Origin: Capsicum annuum
Lineage: Eukaryota; Streptophyta; Magnoliopsida; Solanales; Solanaceae
Assembly: GCF_002878395.1 (NCBI RefSeq)
Contig: NW_025851344.1
Span: 57,662-121,661, forward strand
Direction of reading: 5' to 3'
Length of the DNA stretch: 64,000 nucleotides
The notes under the pieces are model-generated. The model was not told the DNA's origin. It made no database searches and saw only the letters and a program-made list of their open reading frames with translations. Position numbers and translations under genes: made by a program. How positions within the stretch are numbered: the first letter of the stretch is position 1; every line of letters starts with the position of its first letter. Shown here in pieces: positions 1-11,660 of the stretch.

Positions 1-1500
1 CGAGTGAGCATGAGCTCCAGTTAAAATCTCCATCTAATTCATTTTTCTCTTTTGTTTACAGAATATTCCTCTTAAAAGGACTAATAAAAGAAAAACCAAA
101 AATCAGTCAAAACCTTAGCCTGTTCATGCAGATCCCCTGGACGAGCATGTTTCCTATGTAGAATTTAGGACTGCATTCACTACTCTTGCTATTTTAATTA
201 CAACTTAGAATGAACGACCAACTATTGTTTTGACCAACCCAGTGGTCAATATTATTGCAGCTAGGATTCGGGACTTCACCCGAATGAATCCTCCCTTTTT
301 CTCAGGTTCTAAGTAAGAAGAGGATCTATAGGAGTTCCTCGACCAGGTTCAGAAAGTCATAGATATTATGGGAGTGACTTCTAGTGAGAGTGCTGAGTTA
401 GCCGCCTATCAACTACAATATATAGCCCATACATGTTTTAAGCAATGAAAGGTAGATAGGGGTATAGATACAAAGCCCATAGAGTGGGAAGAGTTTGCTA
501 CTGCCTTCTTTGACCGATTCTTTCCCATAGAACTGAAATAAGCCAAAGTATTAGAGTTCATCAACCTAAGAAAAGGTAGCATGAGTGTGAAAGAGTATTC
601 TCTCAAGTTCACCCAGCTAGCTAGGTATGCCCCCCCATGTAGTAGTAGACAATAGATCCAAAATGAGAAAGTTTGTCTTGGGTATCGGGTAGAGTGGTTA
701 AGGAATGCAGGACTCTGATATTGATTAAGGAGATGTAGATATCTAGGCTTATGGTCCATGCTCAACATAATGAGGAGCATAATATCAAGAAGGAGAGGGA
801 AAATAAGAGAACCAAAATGGGTAGCTATAGTTTTGCCCAACCAAGGTCAAAGAGCGGTAACCATTCTCAGTATAGACAAAAGTTTTCAGTTTTAGCTCCT
901 TCCTCAGCCAGTGTTCCAATTCTTAAGTTCAAAATAGTAACAATAATAGGGCACCAGACTCTAAGTCTTAGGGTAGTATCAGCAGTACCTGAACCTATCC
1001 CCTTTGTCAGACTTGTGGCAAGCACCATAAAGGTGTGTGTAAAGATGGTAGTGATGAGTGATTTGGATGTAGCGAGTCGAGTCATAAAGTCTGAGATTGT
1101 CCCAAGCTCGGTCCACAAAGTCAGCATAGTTATCTTTTAGCTCAGTCTGATCGCCCAAATCAGTAGGGTGCCGCTTCTAGTGCTACTAGTGGACAATGCC
1201 CAAACAGATTCTATGTACTTCAGTCTCGACAATATCAAGAAAGTTCTCCGGATGCAGTCACTGGTATGTTGCAAATCTCCTATTTATGTGTTTATGTCTC
1301 ATCAGATCCAGGAGCTTCTATGTCTTTTATAACTCTTTCCATAACATCCAAACTTGAAGGTCAGACTAAATATTAACAGGTCCTTTCTCAATCTCCACCC
1401 ATTGGGTCAGTCTATTATATCCCGACATATATATAGAAACTGTCCTATTATGATATATCAAAAATGTCAGGCCTTCAGATTCTAGTAGTACTGCTAGTAT
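1..1500 (+). pseudogene. Ty3/gypsy gag-protease remnant (T1)
   Basis: Broken gag and protease of a Ty3/gypsy retrotransposon whose start lies before the window. The capsid-like part (about 270-740) aligns with the gag at 4330-4830: both carry an EFLDQV block and an AAYQLQ block. A two-part CCHC-type zinc-knuckle region follows (about 1005-1110: TCGKHHKGVC, then CFGC). A protease active-site motif DPGAS is readable at 1305-1319. The frame is lost repeatedly, including at a C run near 630, and stops (TAG, TGA) interrupt every domain. Coding similarity fades after about 1490, where RT should begin, so the element was truncated there. An 86-129 residue open frame around 751-1140 is an alternative-frame shadow. 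Certain as a gypsy remnant; the exact ends are approximate. Confidence 0.85.
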
Positions 1501-2114
1501 ATGTATGAAATTAATAAGGGAAGATGATTCCTGACCCATCCCTATCTTAGTGCAAAGTTTTGTACTACAGTAATCACGATACTTAGGCATATTTTACATT
1601 TTAGTTCCATGAATACAACTTATATTCACGCACTTTCCATAGAATCGTGTGCATTTCCAGTTCATAGTATGAGGAGTTCCAGTTTACTCAATGTTATGAA
1701 TCATGTTCCATGAGTACAGGAACTTCGAACTCAGGTCATGCAGCTCATGACTCATGCACTTATGTCATACTTTACAGTATGCTCAGTCTACATAACTCAT
1801 GTTTCATTCTTAGTGATTAGTTAAACTTAGACTATGTCACATATTTCCTCAATTTAGATTCCTTGATGTATCGATGGTGTTGATGATCTATCCCTTAAGC
1901 CTCAGTTACAACGTTAGTTCAGTAATCAATATTCAGTAAAGGACTCAGATAGTCTTACAGGACCATGGCTTTTAGTTATCAGTTACTTAGCCATCAGAAT
2001 TTAATACTTCACTACCAGTCTAAACCTCAATTATTAGAAACCAACATTCTGTCTCAGTTATAGTCTTAGTTATAGTTACAGTCTTAATTACCGTCTTAGC
2101 TACAATCTCAGTCC
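1501..2114. other. Unassigned non-coding stretch
   Basis: No gene is visible. The sequence is AT-rich and full of short CAGT/TCAG and CATG words, like the LTRs to its right, but I could not align it with any LTR in this window. It ends abruptly at about 2115, where similarity to the 3' LTR at 9893 begins. It may be part of another LTR or of a T1 spacer. Confidence 0.5.
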
Positions 2115-3915
2115 CTGTACTTTTCATGAAATTATGCTAGTATGTGGGTTGGAAACTTTTAAATTGAGTTGATTAAAGTAACCATGATGTATGAACTAGT
2201 GTATATGCCTAAGCCTAAGGTTGTGCATACAATGTGTTTGATAAAATGCCCAAAAGAATAAGAATCATGCTTTAGGACTCAATTATGACCAAATTGATGA
2301 ACCCAGGCTTTACCCTTATGTTCAAAATGACTTCCATGTTATTGTTATGCATTAAAATTGTTTGATGGATTGTTTATGATATTAGCCTTATGAAATTATG
2401 ACATGTTTATATGCATTCCTATTTATTTACCAAACCATGATAATCAAGTGCCTCATAAAATTCCCTAATGGTTGTATTAGGGATTGTTGATTTTGGTTGT
2501 GAGTCTAGGAAGTGTCATGTCTTATCAGTTTCATGCTATTGAATCCTGGGGGTACTTGTACCAGATAATTTAGCTGTGTGCTTGGAGCTAGTGTCAGTTT
2601 TGGGATACTCTCAGTCAAGCCATGTACAATAGAATTTAATCAGTGTCATGATTCAGGAAAACTCAGCAATCTCAGTAATCTTAGTAATCTATCAATTATC
2701 AGATCTCAGTAATATTCTGTCAGTCAACGGAACTTAGTGAACTCAGTCCAGTCAATTTGGTATAATTAATTCAGTGTCTAATCAGATGGGAGTAGGATTC
2801 AACACCGAGTGAGCCTATGGATGGGAATTCACCTGCGAGTAGAGGGTGTGATTCTTAGAATTAATCCTTGTGCTCCAAAGCTACATAGCCAGTGTAGGTT
2901 AAGATATCTAACCTTTTAGATGAGGGTTGATGAGGTGACCTAACCTGTTAGATGAGGGTCCCACTGTTCTCTTTAGAGTACCTATTAGATGAGGGATTAC
3001 TCACAACTTGTCCTTACCAATGGTGCAGTGTTGACACCTTTTCAATTGGGGTTACAAATTAGACCCCAACTCAATTATATTATCTTATTTGGTGCATTTT
3101 GGTTAGATGAATACTTTCTACCGTTACATTTCTAGTCTCAATATCAGTAATAAAACTCAAATAGTTCTATAGAATTCAGCAATGTTAGATACAGTCACCC
3201 AGTTCAGTACAAAACTCAGCTAGTTCCATCAAAAATAGGACTGTCAGACACAGTCATTCAGATAATAGTATATTAGTACTCAAAACTTATGTAATCCGTA
3301 TTCAGATTTAGTGATGTCACGATCTCAGTTACATTTCATGTATTCATGCATGTATTCTCACATTTATGTTATTTAGTTAGTTAGTATTGTTCATGCATAT
3401 AAACTCCTTGAATTCAACCTACCTCACTTCCATACCAGTACATTTAATAGTACTGGCACATTTGTGCTATGGTGTTTTTATACAATAGGTTCAGAAGAAC
3501 GAGCTCCAAAGAATCCTTACTAGATCAGACATTCAACAGCCAGATTCAACAGCCAGACTAGTAGTAAGTCCTTATCATTCGAGGATAGCATGATTATTTT
3601 ATTACTTTATTATTTTAGTAGTTCGAAGTTAGTTGGGGACATGTCCCATCAACTCCACAGTTTTTAGACGTTTTAGAGGCTTTCAGACTATAGCATGTTC
3701 AAACAGTTATTTCAGTTTTATTTTGGTATTGATTTATCATATTTCTAGATGTTATGTTTTATCAGATATTTGAACCTTATGGCTTTTCAGCCTTTTATTT
3801 TCGCATTTATACAGTATATTCTGCAGTGCCCAGTTACAAATATTAGTCATGGGTTAGCTTTTGGTCCTTCATGAGCATCGTGTAGCATTCTGTGTACTAG
3901 ATTCGAGGCGTTACA
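2115..3915 (+). repeat. 5' LTR of T2, lacking its 5' portion
   Basis: This aligns almost base for base with 9893-11660, starting at the shared run 'gtacttttcatgaaattatg'. It ends in GAGGCGTTACA at 3915, directly before a primer-binding site. About 0.9 kb of the LTR present at 9005-9892, including the palindrome cluster, is missing here, so the LTR was truncated by a deletion or rearrangement at about 2115. The LTR interior holds repeated words such as 'gttagatgaggg' (about 2900-2995). There are scattered differences between the two LTR copies, so the insertion is not recent. Confidence 0.88.
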
Positions 3916-4138
3916 AACTTGGTATTAGAGTCTAAGGTTTAAGAGTGTCCAAGGAAGTCTAAAAGCCATATCTAGTAGAGTCTTGTACATGGGTCTGTTG
4001 CGCACCACATTTATGAACAGGAGGCTATAAAATATTTTAGGAATAGTTTTCCTTCTTTCAGTGTTGATGTCGTGCCAGTGAGTATGAGCTTAAATTTAAC
4101 CCTCAGTATAATCCGTTTCTCCCTTTCATTTATAGAGC
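3916..4138 (+). other. T2 primer-binding site and untranslated leader
   Basis: The primer-binding site TGGTATTAGAGTC (3920-3932) follows the LTR end by four bases. It differs by two C-to-T changes from TGGTATCAGAGCC, the usual complement of the initiator methionine tRNA 3' end in plant Ty3/gypsy elements. The leader then runs to the gag start codon at 4139. Confidence 0.8.
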
Positions 4139-5166
4139 ATGCCTCCTAGAAGAAGAAATGGAAATCAGTAAGCCCGTCAGTCTGTCCAAGCAGATCCTTA
4201 GATGAACATGTTTCTCATGTAGAGTTCAGAGCTGTATTCACTACTCTTGCTAATTTAGTTGCTACCCAGAATGAATGACCAGCTGTCATTCCAGCCAACC
4301 AACTGGCCAATTCAGCTGCATCAAGGATTCGGGACTTTACTCGAATGAATCCTCCATCCTTTTTAGGTCTAAGTCAGATGAGGACTCTCAGGAATTCCTT
4401 GATCAGGTGAAGAAGGTTACCAATATTATGGGGATTACTTCTTGTAAGAGTGCTAAGCTAGCTGCATATCAGTTGCAAGATGTGTCTCACACATGGTTCA
4501 AGCAATGAAAGGCAGAGAGGGCCACAGATGTAGGGCCAATTGAGTGGGAGGAGTTTGCCACTGCATTTCTAGATAGATTCTTTCCCATAGAGTTGAGAGA
4601 AGCTAAGGTGTTAGGGTTTATCAACCTTAGGTGGGGCAACATAACAGTGAAAGAGTATTCTCTTAAGTTTACTCAACTAGATAGATATGCTTATTTTATG
4701 GTGGCAGATAGTAGGGCCAAGATGAGTAAGTTTGTTTCTGGGGTGAATGATAGTGTGGTCAATGAGAGCAGATCTACGATACTGATTAGTGAGATAGAAA
4801 TAGCCAGTCTTATGATCCATGCTCAATAGATAGAAGATTAAAAGATTAAGATAAGAGAGAAGCAAAATAAGAGCTAGAACCGGTAGCTTTAACTTCAATC
4901 AGCCTAAGTCAGAGGGTGGTAACCATTCTTAATTCCTCTTAAAGTCATCCGTTCTAGCTCCTTCCTTAGATAGTTCTCCAGTGCCAAAATTCAGAGATGG
5001 CAACAGAGATAAGGCACCAGGCTCTAAGTCTCAGGGCAGTGGTAGTAACCGAACCTATCCTCTTTGTCAGATATGTGGCAAGCACCATCAGCGTACTTCC
5101 AGATCTGGAAGTGATGTTAGCTTCAAATATGGTAAGCCAGGACACAGAGTTTTAGATTATCCCTAG
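4139..5166 (+). pseudogene. gag: T2 gag (capsid/nucleocapsid), decayed
   Basis: Structural polyprotein gene of a Ty3/gypsy element. The start MPPRRR at 4139 is typical of this group. Capsid-like sequence runs about 4330-4830 in two open pieces (4275-4508 and 4593-4829), separated by a stop at 4506. Recognisable blocks are QEFLDQVKKV and RFFPIELREAKV. A zinc-knuckle region lies at about 5065-5160: the first part keeps CQICGKHH, but in the second the Cys positions read Ser/Tyr (SFKYGKPGH...DYP), so the knuckle cannot bind zinc in the usual way. Early frame breaks occur between 4165 and 4280. The family is secure and the gene cannot be functional. Confidence 0.88.
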
Positions 5167-5319
5167 CCAGGTCCTCAAGGTCAGCATAATCGCCCTTCAG
5201 CTTAGTCCGATCGCTAAAAATGTAGGGTGCCTCTTCTAGTTTTACTAGTGGGCAATGCCCAAATAGACTCTATGCTCTCCAGTCCCGATAGGATTAGGAA
5301 ATTTCTCCTTATATGGTTA

Positions 5320-5720
5320 CTAGAATGTTACATATCTTTCATGTATATATTTACACTTTGCTAGATTTAGGAGCATCTTTGTCTTTTGTTACTCTCTATA
5401 TAGTAGTTGATTTTGAAGTTAGTCCTAAAATTCTAGTATATTCCTTCTCAGTCTCTACCCCAATGGGTAAAATTATCATAGCCAACGGGTAAACAGGAAT
5501 TATCCAACTATGGTATCTCAGAAAGTCACATCAGCAGACTTAGTCAGATTATAGATGACTGATTTTAAAGTTATTCTCAACATAGATTTTCTTCATTCCT
5601 ATTATGCCATAGTCAACTAAAGAAACAGAGTGGTACAGTTTTATTTTCCAAATGAACCTGTCTTAGAGTGGAGGAGTAGTACTTCAGCGTTCAAAAGTTA
5701 GCTTGTTTCCTATCTTTGGG
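5320..5720 (+). pseudogene. T2 retropepsin-like protease, decayed
   Basis: Region between gag and RT corresponding to the aspartic protease. The active-site motif reads D-L-G-A-S at 5363-5377, where the relatives have D-P-G-S/A-S. Downstream, the reading frame is broken by many stops. The same order (knuckle, protease, RT) is seen in T6, where the protease frame is still open (42329-42649). Assigned by motif and position. Confidence 0.75.
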
Positions 5721-5728
5721 CATGGAAA

Positions 5729-6760
5729 ATGATATCTAAGGGATGTGTCTATAATCTTGTTCAAGTTAAGGACTCTAGTTACAAAAATCCCAGTCTTGAA
5801 TCAGTCCTAGTAGTGAATAAATACTTAGATGTCTTTCCCGAAGATCATCCAGGAATTTCTCCTGAAAGGGAAATAAACTTCGACATTGATCTCCTTTCAG
5901 ATACTCAGCCCATATTTATCCCACCATATAGAATGACACTAGCAAAACTCAGAGAATTGAAAGAACAGTTAAAGGATCTCCTAGAATAGGGATTAATTAG
6001 ACCCAGTGTGTCCCCGTAGGGTGCGCTAGTCTTATTCGTGTGAAAGAAAGATAGTTTTCCTAGAATGTGTATAGACTATCGTCAACTCAATAAAGTCATG
6101 GTCAAGAACAAGTATCCACTTCCCAGAATTGATAACATGTTTGACCACCTTCAGGGTGCCAGTTACTTCACCAAGATAGACCTCAGATCAGGTTATCATC
6201 AGCTCAGAGTCAGAGAATGTCACATTCCAAAAACAGCTTTCTAAACTCGGTATGGTCACTTTAAATTCTTAGTCATGTCCTTTGGTATTACCAATGCCCC
6301 AATAGATTTCATAGACTTGATGAAACATGTGTTCAACTAGTACTTAGACATGTTCATCATAGTTTTCATAGATGATATTCTTGTCTATTTCTGTAGCAAG
6401 CAAGATTATGTAGACCATCTCAAAATAGTGTTGCAGACTCTCAAAAATCATCAGTTGTTCACTAAATTCAGTAAATATGAGTTTTGGTTAAGGTCAGTAG
6501 AATTCCTTGGTCATATCGTTTCCAGTTATGGCATTAATTTGATCCTCAAAAGACCAAAGTAGTAAGAAACTGGCCTCACCCTTTCTCTCCATCAGATATC
6601 AAGAGTTTATTGGATCTGGCTTCCTATTACAAATGGTTTGTTGAGGGATTTTATTATATTACATCCCCTATGTCCAGATTGGCTCAGAAGAAAGTAAAGT
6701 TTCAGCGGTCAGATCCTTGCTAGAAGAGCTTTCAGGAGTTGAGGACTTGACTCACCTCAG
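5729..6760 (+). pseudogene. T2 reverse transcriptase, decayed
   Basis: RT domain of the gypsy pol polyprotein. An open segment 5729-5989 covers the conserved linker (VFPEDHPGISPERE and IPPYRM). It continues through CIDYRQLNK (about 6070), the [15 protein letters not shown] block (about 6170) and SFGITNAP (about 6280). The catalytic pair is intact in FIDDILVY (Asp codons 6371-6376). Stops at 5987, 6017, 6241 and 6338 interrupt it, and a one-base deletion near 6539 shifts the frame just before the connection region. Several stops sit where relatives have Trp or Gln. The domain ends in the [12 protein letters not shown] block near 6690. Confidence 0.88.
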
Positions 6761-7215
6761 CCCCAATTTTTGCCCTTCCAGATGGTTCAGATGGGTTCAT
6801 AGTGTCCTGTGATGCATCTAGAGTGGGTTTGGTTTGTGTCCTGATGCAGCATAGTAAGTTCATAAGCTACGCCTCCAGATAGCTTAAGCCCCATGTGAGG
6901 AATTATCCTACTCATGACCTTGAGTTAGCAGCCGTAGTTCTTGCCTTGAAGATTTGGAGGCATTACTTGTATGGTGTTCATGTAGATATGTTCACAGATC
7001 ATAAAAGCCTTCAGTACATGTTCTCTCTGAAAGATCATAATCTCCATCAGAGAAGGTGGTTAAAGCTCTTAAAAGATTATGACATAAGTGTCTTTCATCA
7101 TCTGAGCAATACCAATGTAGTGGCCGATGCTCTTCGTAGATTGCCTATGGGTAGTGTTTCTCTTATTAAAGACAGTAAGAAGAAGCTAGCTCAGGAAGTT
7201 CATCAACTTTCCTAA
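6761..7215 (+). pseudogene. T2 RNase H, decayed
   Basis: RNase H domain that degrades the RNA of the RNA/DNA hybrid during retrotransposition. Landmarks in order: CDAS (about 6810), THDLELAAVVLALK (about 6910), FTDHKSLQY (about 6990) and the late VADAL motif (about 7125). The segment 6895-7215 is open (106 codons). A stop replaces the Gln of the SRQLK block near 6881. The region then runs into the integrase zinc-binding domain. Confidence 0.86.
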
Positions 7216-8690
7216 CTAGGTGTACGCTTAGTTAATTCAGCCGAGGGTAATATATGGGTTTAGAGTAGTTCTGAATTATCTCTAGTTTCTGAAGTTAGGG
7301 AAAACCAAGATAGAGATTCCAGTCTAGTCAAGTTGAAAGAGTCAGTCAAGGATCAGAAGGTTGAGGTTATATCCCAAGGGGGAGATGGTGTATTACGTTG
7401 TCAGAATCATCTGTGTGTGCCAGGTGTAGATGACTTGAGGTAACAAATTCTTGTAGAAGAGCATGGTGTGCATTACTCGATTAATTCAGGGGCCACTAAC
7501 ATGTACTGTGATTTGCAAGAAATCTATTAGTGGAGTGGAATGAAGAGAGATATTGTAGAGTTTGTGGCTAAGTACTCTATATATCACCAGGTTAAGGTTG
7601 AGCATTAGAAGCTTAGTGGGTCCATACAGGAGTTCAATATTCCAACTTGGAAGTAGGAAGAAGTAAACATGGACTTTGTGATGGGTTTGCCTCGTACTCA
7701 ACATCAATATAATTTTGTCTGGGTCATTGTAGACAAGATGATCAAATTAGCTTATTTTCTTCTAGTCCATACCTCTTATTCAGCCGACGATTATGCTAAA
7801 CTTTATATCAGGGTGTTGGTCAGATTACATGGTGTTTCGCTATCCATTGTCTCAAATAGAGGTACCCAGTTCACCTCTCATATTTGGAAAGCTTTCAGAA
7901 AGGGTCTTGGTACCCGAGTTAATCTCAACACTGCGTTTCATCTCCAGACAGATGGATAAGCAGAAAGGACCATTCAGACCTTAGAAGATATGCTAAGGGC
8001 ATGTACAATTGATTTTAAGGTTAGTAGGGATGACCGCTTGCCTTTGATTGAGTTTTGCATACAATAAAACTATCATTCTAGTATTCAGATGGCTCCATTT
8101 GAAGCTCTCTATGGTAGGAGGTGTAGATCTACAATCGGTTAGTTTGAAGTAGGTGAGGCCGCAATAGTAGGGCCTGACTTGGTATTCAACACCTTAAAGA
8201 AAGTTTAGTTAATCAGAGAACGGCTTAAGACGACTTATAGCTGACAAAAATTATATGCATATATGCACAAAAAGGATCTCGAATTGGAGGTTGGTGATTA
8301 TGTATACCTGAAAATATCTTCCATGATGGGAGTAAAGCGGTTCAGAAAGAAGGGAAAGCTCAGTCCCCGCTATGTCGGTCCCTTCAAAATTCTCAGTCAT
8401 TTTGGCAAAGTAGCCTGTGAGCTTGAGTTGCCTTCAGATCTAGCTTCAGTACATCCAGTCTTTTATGTCTCCTTACTTAAGAAGTGCATAGGTGACCCAG
8501 CAGTCGTAGTCCTCGTTGAGGGCGTAGACATTCAGAACAGTCTCTCTTATGAGGAAATCCCAGTCGAAATCCTTAACTATCAGATTCACAGACTGAGGAA
8601 CAAAGAAGTCCCTTTAGTCAAAGTTCTTTGGCAAAATTAGTCCATTGAGAGAGCTACTTGAGAAGCAGAAGTAGACATGTGGACCAAGTA
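7216..8690 (+). pseudogene. T2 integrase with chromodomain-like C terminus, decayed
   Basis: DDE integrase of a chromovirus-type gypsy element. The N-terminal HHCC region (about 7455-7600) has both Cys positions changed to Tyr (KYSIYHQ). The catalytic core begins at the first Asp in DFVMGLP (7672). The second catalytic Asp is Asn in SNRGTQFTS (7855-7857), and the third residue, Glu, is present in [10 protein letters not shown] (about 7963). Stops occur at 7528, 7606, 7654 and 7957. The C-terminal part 8263-8640 is open (125 codons), with [23 protein letters not shown], a [12 protein letters not shown] block and a chromodomain-like tail ([11 protein letters not shown]). Chromodomains of this type are thought to guide integration into heterochromatin; that role is family knowledge. 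Confidence 0.88.
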
Positions 8691-9004
8691 TCCTCACCTA
8701 TTCTTTGCAAACTCAGACTCAATCCAAGGTAATAGCTTTCCTTAAGCTTATTCAGTTTTATGTTCAGATTTTATTTATAAACTTGGTATCAAATACCCTT
8801 GCATATCCAGTCACATGCTCTGTATCATGTCAGTCATGTATTCATGCATCAGACATGCATATTCAGTATGAGATTTCAATATATCAGAAGTTCCAGTCAT
8901 ATAGACATGTTCAAATGTTCACATCCCTTAAGTATGATCAGTCTATCAGCTTTCCCAGTATAGTCAGTCCCATTTGAGAATGAATATTCCCAAGGAAGAG
9001 ATAT
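8691..9004 (+). other. T2 3' untranslated region and polypurine tract
   Basis: Non-coding stretch between the end of pol and the 3' LTR, rich in 'cag' and 'cat' words. The purine-rich run CCAAGGAAGAGATAT just before the LTR (8989-9004) is the expected plus-strand priming tract. The better preserved CCAAGGGGGAGAT form is seen at the same place in T6 and T8. A 90-codon open frame at 8705-8977 is not similar to anything I recognise and is probably chance. Confidence 0.7.
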
Positions 9005-11660
9005 TATAATACCCCAAACAATTTTTAAGTCAAATCTAGTCTCCAGAAGAGTTAGTAATGACTTCCTAAATGATTAATATTTAAATCAGATAGAATTTAC
9101 CCAATTTAATATTTCAATCAGATAGAATTTACCCAATTTTAATCTTTTTATCATGTGGAATATTGAATTAGCTTTCCAACGATACTAATTTCGTCCAAAT
9201 CCAGTAGTGAAGTAAAAAGTTATGGACGTTTTATAGAGCACTGTCGAAATCATCTCGATGCGACGGTTAGGCCGATGGACCGTCGAGCTAGCGATGGACC
9301 ATCGCCCAAGCCATCGCGACTAAGGTAGTGAACCCGTTTTCCTGCAAAGTGCGATGGTCAGGACCGATGGACCATTGAGATAGCGATGGACCATCTAGAG
9401 AGTGATGGACCATTGCCCAAACCATCGCAGATGAGGCAGGAAATTCAAGTTTTGGCCAAGTACGATGAGATGGAACGACGAACCGTCGAGCCAGTGATGG
9501 ACCATCGCCCAAATCGTTGCCACTTCCGATCAGCAATTTTAAGCCATTTTAAAAAGGGTATTTTGGTCTTTTTCCTCCCATTTTAACCTCTAATTATACC
9601 AGACCAGAGCTCATAACATTATTATTCATCCACAACACCAAATTAGAGTTTCTCTTAAAGATCAACCCCCCAAAATAAGAAACCCAAGGTGTTTAATCCC
9701 AAATCAAGAATTCAAGCTTTTCTCCACCAATCTTCAAGAAATCATCTACCCAGGTATGTAAAGTGTTGATTCATGGGTTTCTTTCACTCATGAAGCTGAA
9801 AAATCCTATTTTAAACTCATGAATTGTGATTTCCATATGGTGAGTTGATTTTAATTATGTTGATATGGTTGTATGAATCCCAAACAGGAGTCTTTATGTA
9901 CTTTTCATGAAATTATGCTAGTATGTGGGTTGGAAACTTTTAAATTGAGTTGATTAAAGTAACCATGATGTATGAACTAGTGTATATGCCTAAGCCTAAG
10001 GTTGTGCATGAAATGTGTTTGATAAAATGCCTAAGAGAATAACAATCATGCTTTAGGACTCAATTATGACCAAATCGATGAACCCATGCTTTACCCTTAT
10101 GTTAAAATGACTTCCATGTTATTGTTATGCATTGAAATTATTTGATAGATTGTTTATGAGATTAGCCTTATGAAATTATGGCATGTTTATATGCATTTCT
10201 ATTTATGTACCAAACCATGATAATCAACTGCCTTATGAAATTCCCCAATGGTTGTATTAGGAATTGTTGATTATGGTTGTGAGTCCAGGAAGTGTCATGC
10301 CTTGTCAGTTTCAAGCTATCGAGTCCTGAGGGTACTTGTACTTGATAATTTAGCTGTGTACCTAGAGCTAATGCCAGTTTCAAAATACTCTCAGATAAGC
10401 CATGTTCAATAGAATTTAGTCAGTCTCATGACTTAGAAAAACTCAGCAATCTCAGTTTTCTTAGTTAGTTATCAGATCTCAATAATATTTTGTCAGTCAA
10501 CAAAACTCAGTGAACTCAATCCAGTTAGTTTAGTATAATTAATTTAGTGTCTAATCAGATAGGAGTAGGACCGAGTTTGTCCAAGGATGGAACTCACCTG
10601 TGAGTAGATGGTGTGATTCTTAGAAGCAATCTTTGTACTCAAGAACTATGTAGCCATCATAGGTTGAGACATCTAACCTGTTAGATGAGGGTTAATGAGG
10701 TGACCTAACCTATTAGATGAGGGTCCCACCATTCTCTTTAGAGTACTTGTCAGATGAGGGATTACTCACAGCTTGTCCTTACCAGTGGAGCGATATTGAC
10801 ACCCTTCTAATTGGGGTTATAGATTGGACCCCAACTCAATTATATTATCTTATTTGGGGCATGTCAGTTAGATAATTGCTTCCCATAGTTACAATCTCAG
10901 TCTCAGTAATAGAACTCAGATAGTTCTATAGTATTCATAACTGTCAGATATAGTCACCTAATTCAGTACGAAACTCAGCAAGTTCCATCAGAAACAGAAT
11001 TGTCAGACACAGTCATTCAGATAATAGTATATTAGTTCTATGAAACTTATGTTATCAGTATTCAGATTTAGTGATGTCATGATCTTAGTTACAGTCACGT
11101 ATTCATGCATGTATTCTAACGTTCATATTATTCAGTAGTTAGTATTGGTCATGCATATAAACCTCTTGTATTCAGCCTACTTGCATGCCAGTACATTCAG
11201 TCGTACTGACGCATTTGTGCTATGGTGTTTTGATACCTAGGTTCATAAGCACGAGCTTCACAGTATCCTTAGTAGATTGGACGTTCAGCAGCCAGACTAG
11301 CAGTGAGTCCTCATTATTCATGGATAGCATGATTATTTTATTACTTTATTATTTCAGTAGTTCGGAGCTAGTTGGGGACATGTCCCATCAACTCCACAAT
11401 TTTTAGACAGTTTAGAGGCTTCCAGACTATAGGATGTTCAGACAGTTATTTCAGTTTTGTTTTGGTATTGATATACCGTATTTCTAGATATTATGTTTTA
11501 TTAGATATTTAAACCTTATGGCCTTTCATCCTTTTATTTTTGCATTTATATAGTAAATTATGAAGTGTCCAGTTACAGATATCAGTTATGGGTTAGCTTG
11601 TGGTCCTTCGGGGTCATGAGCACCGTGTAGCATTCTGGGTACCAAATTTAGGGCATTTCA
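9005..11660 (+). repeat. 3' LTR of T2 (about 2.66 kb)
   Basis: Starts TATAATACCCC (an altered TGTAATACCCC) directly after the polypurine tract. It ends GGGCATTTCA at 11660, aligned with GAGGCGTTACA at the end of the 5' LTR. Its last 1.77 kb match 2115-3915. The first 0.9 kb contain a conserved block (gctttccaacgatact, about 9171), a palindrome cluster (9256-9530) and then the line 'aaaaagggtattttggtc' that precedes the probable promoter area. It abuts the truncated LTR of T3 without any spacer. Confidence 0.88.
9256..9530 (+). repeat. Palindrome cluster in T2 LTR
   Basis: At least six spaced copies of a GCGATGGACCATCGC-like 15-mer. The copy at 9291-9305 is a perfect 7+1+7 palindrome (GCGATGG-A-CCATCGC). 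Others (about 9273, 9371, 9384, 9402, 9496) carry one or more mismatches. The cluster is unusually CpG-rich for this AT-rich DNA. Comparable clusters lie in the LTRs of T3, T6 and T8. Confidence 0.85.

Noticed and set aside
751..1140. 129-codon open frame on the plus strand in T1
   Set aside because: Its frame only partly follows gag, and the zinc-knuckle motifs are in a different frame for much of it. It is treated as part of a pseudogene.
4139..8690. Endogenous pararetrovirus
   Set aside because: LTRs, tRNA primer site, polypurine tract, integrase after RNase H and the chromodomain-like tail all indicate an LTR retrotransposon. No movement-protein-like region was seen.
9256..9586. Gene-like open frames in both strands over the palindrome cluster (9288-9536 and 9386-9586; also 46185-46430)
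   Set aside because: They are produced by GC-richer repeats that lack stop codons; the peptides are repetitive and differ between LTR copies.
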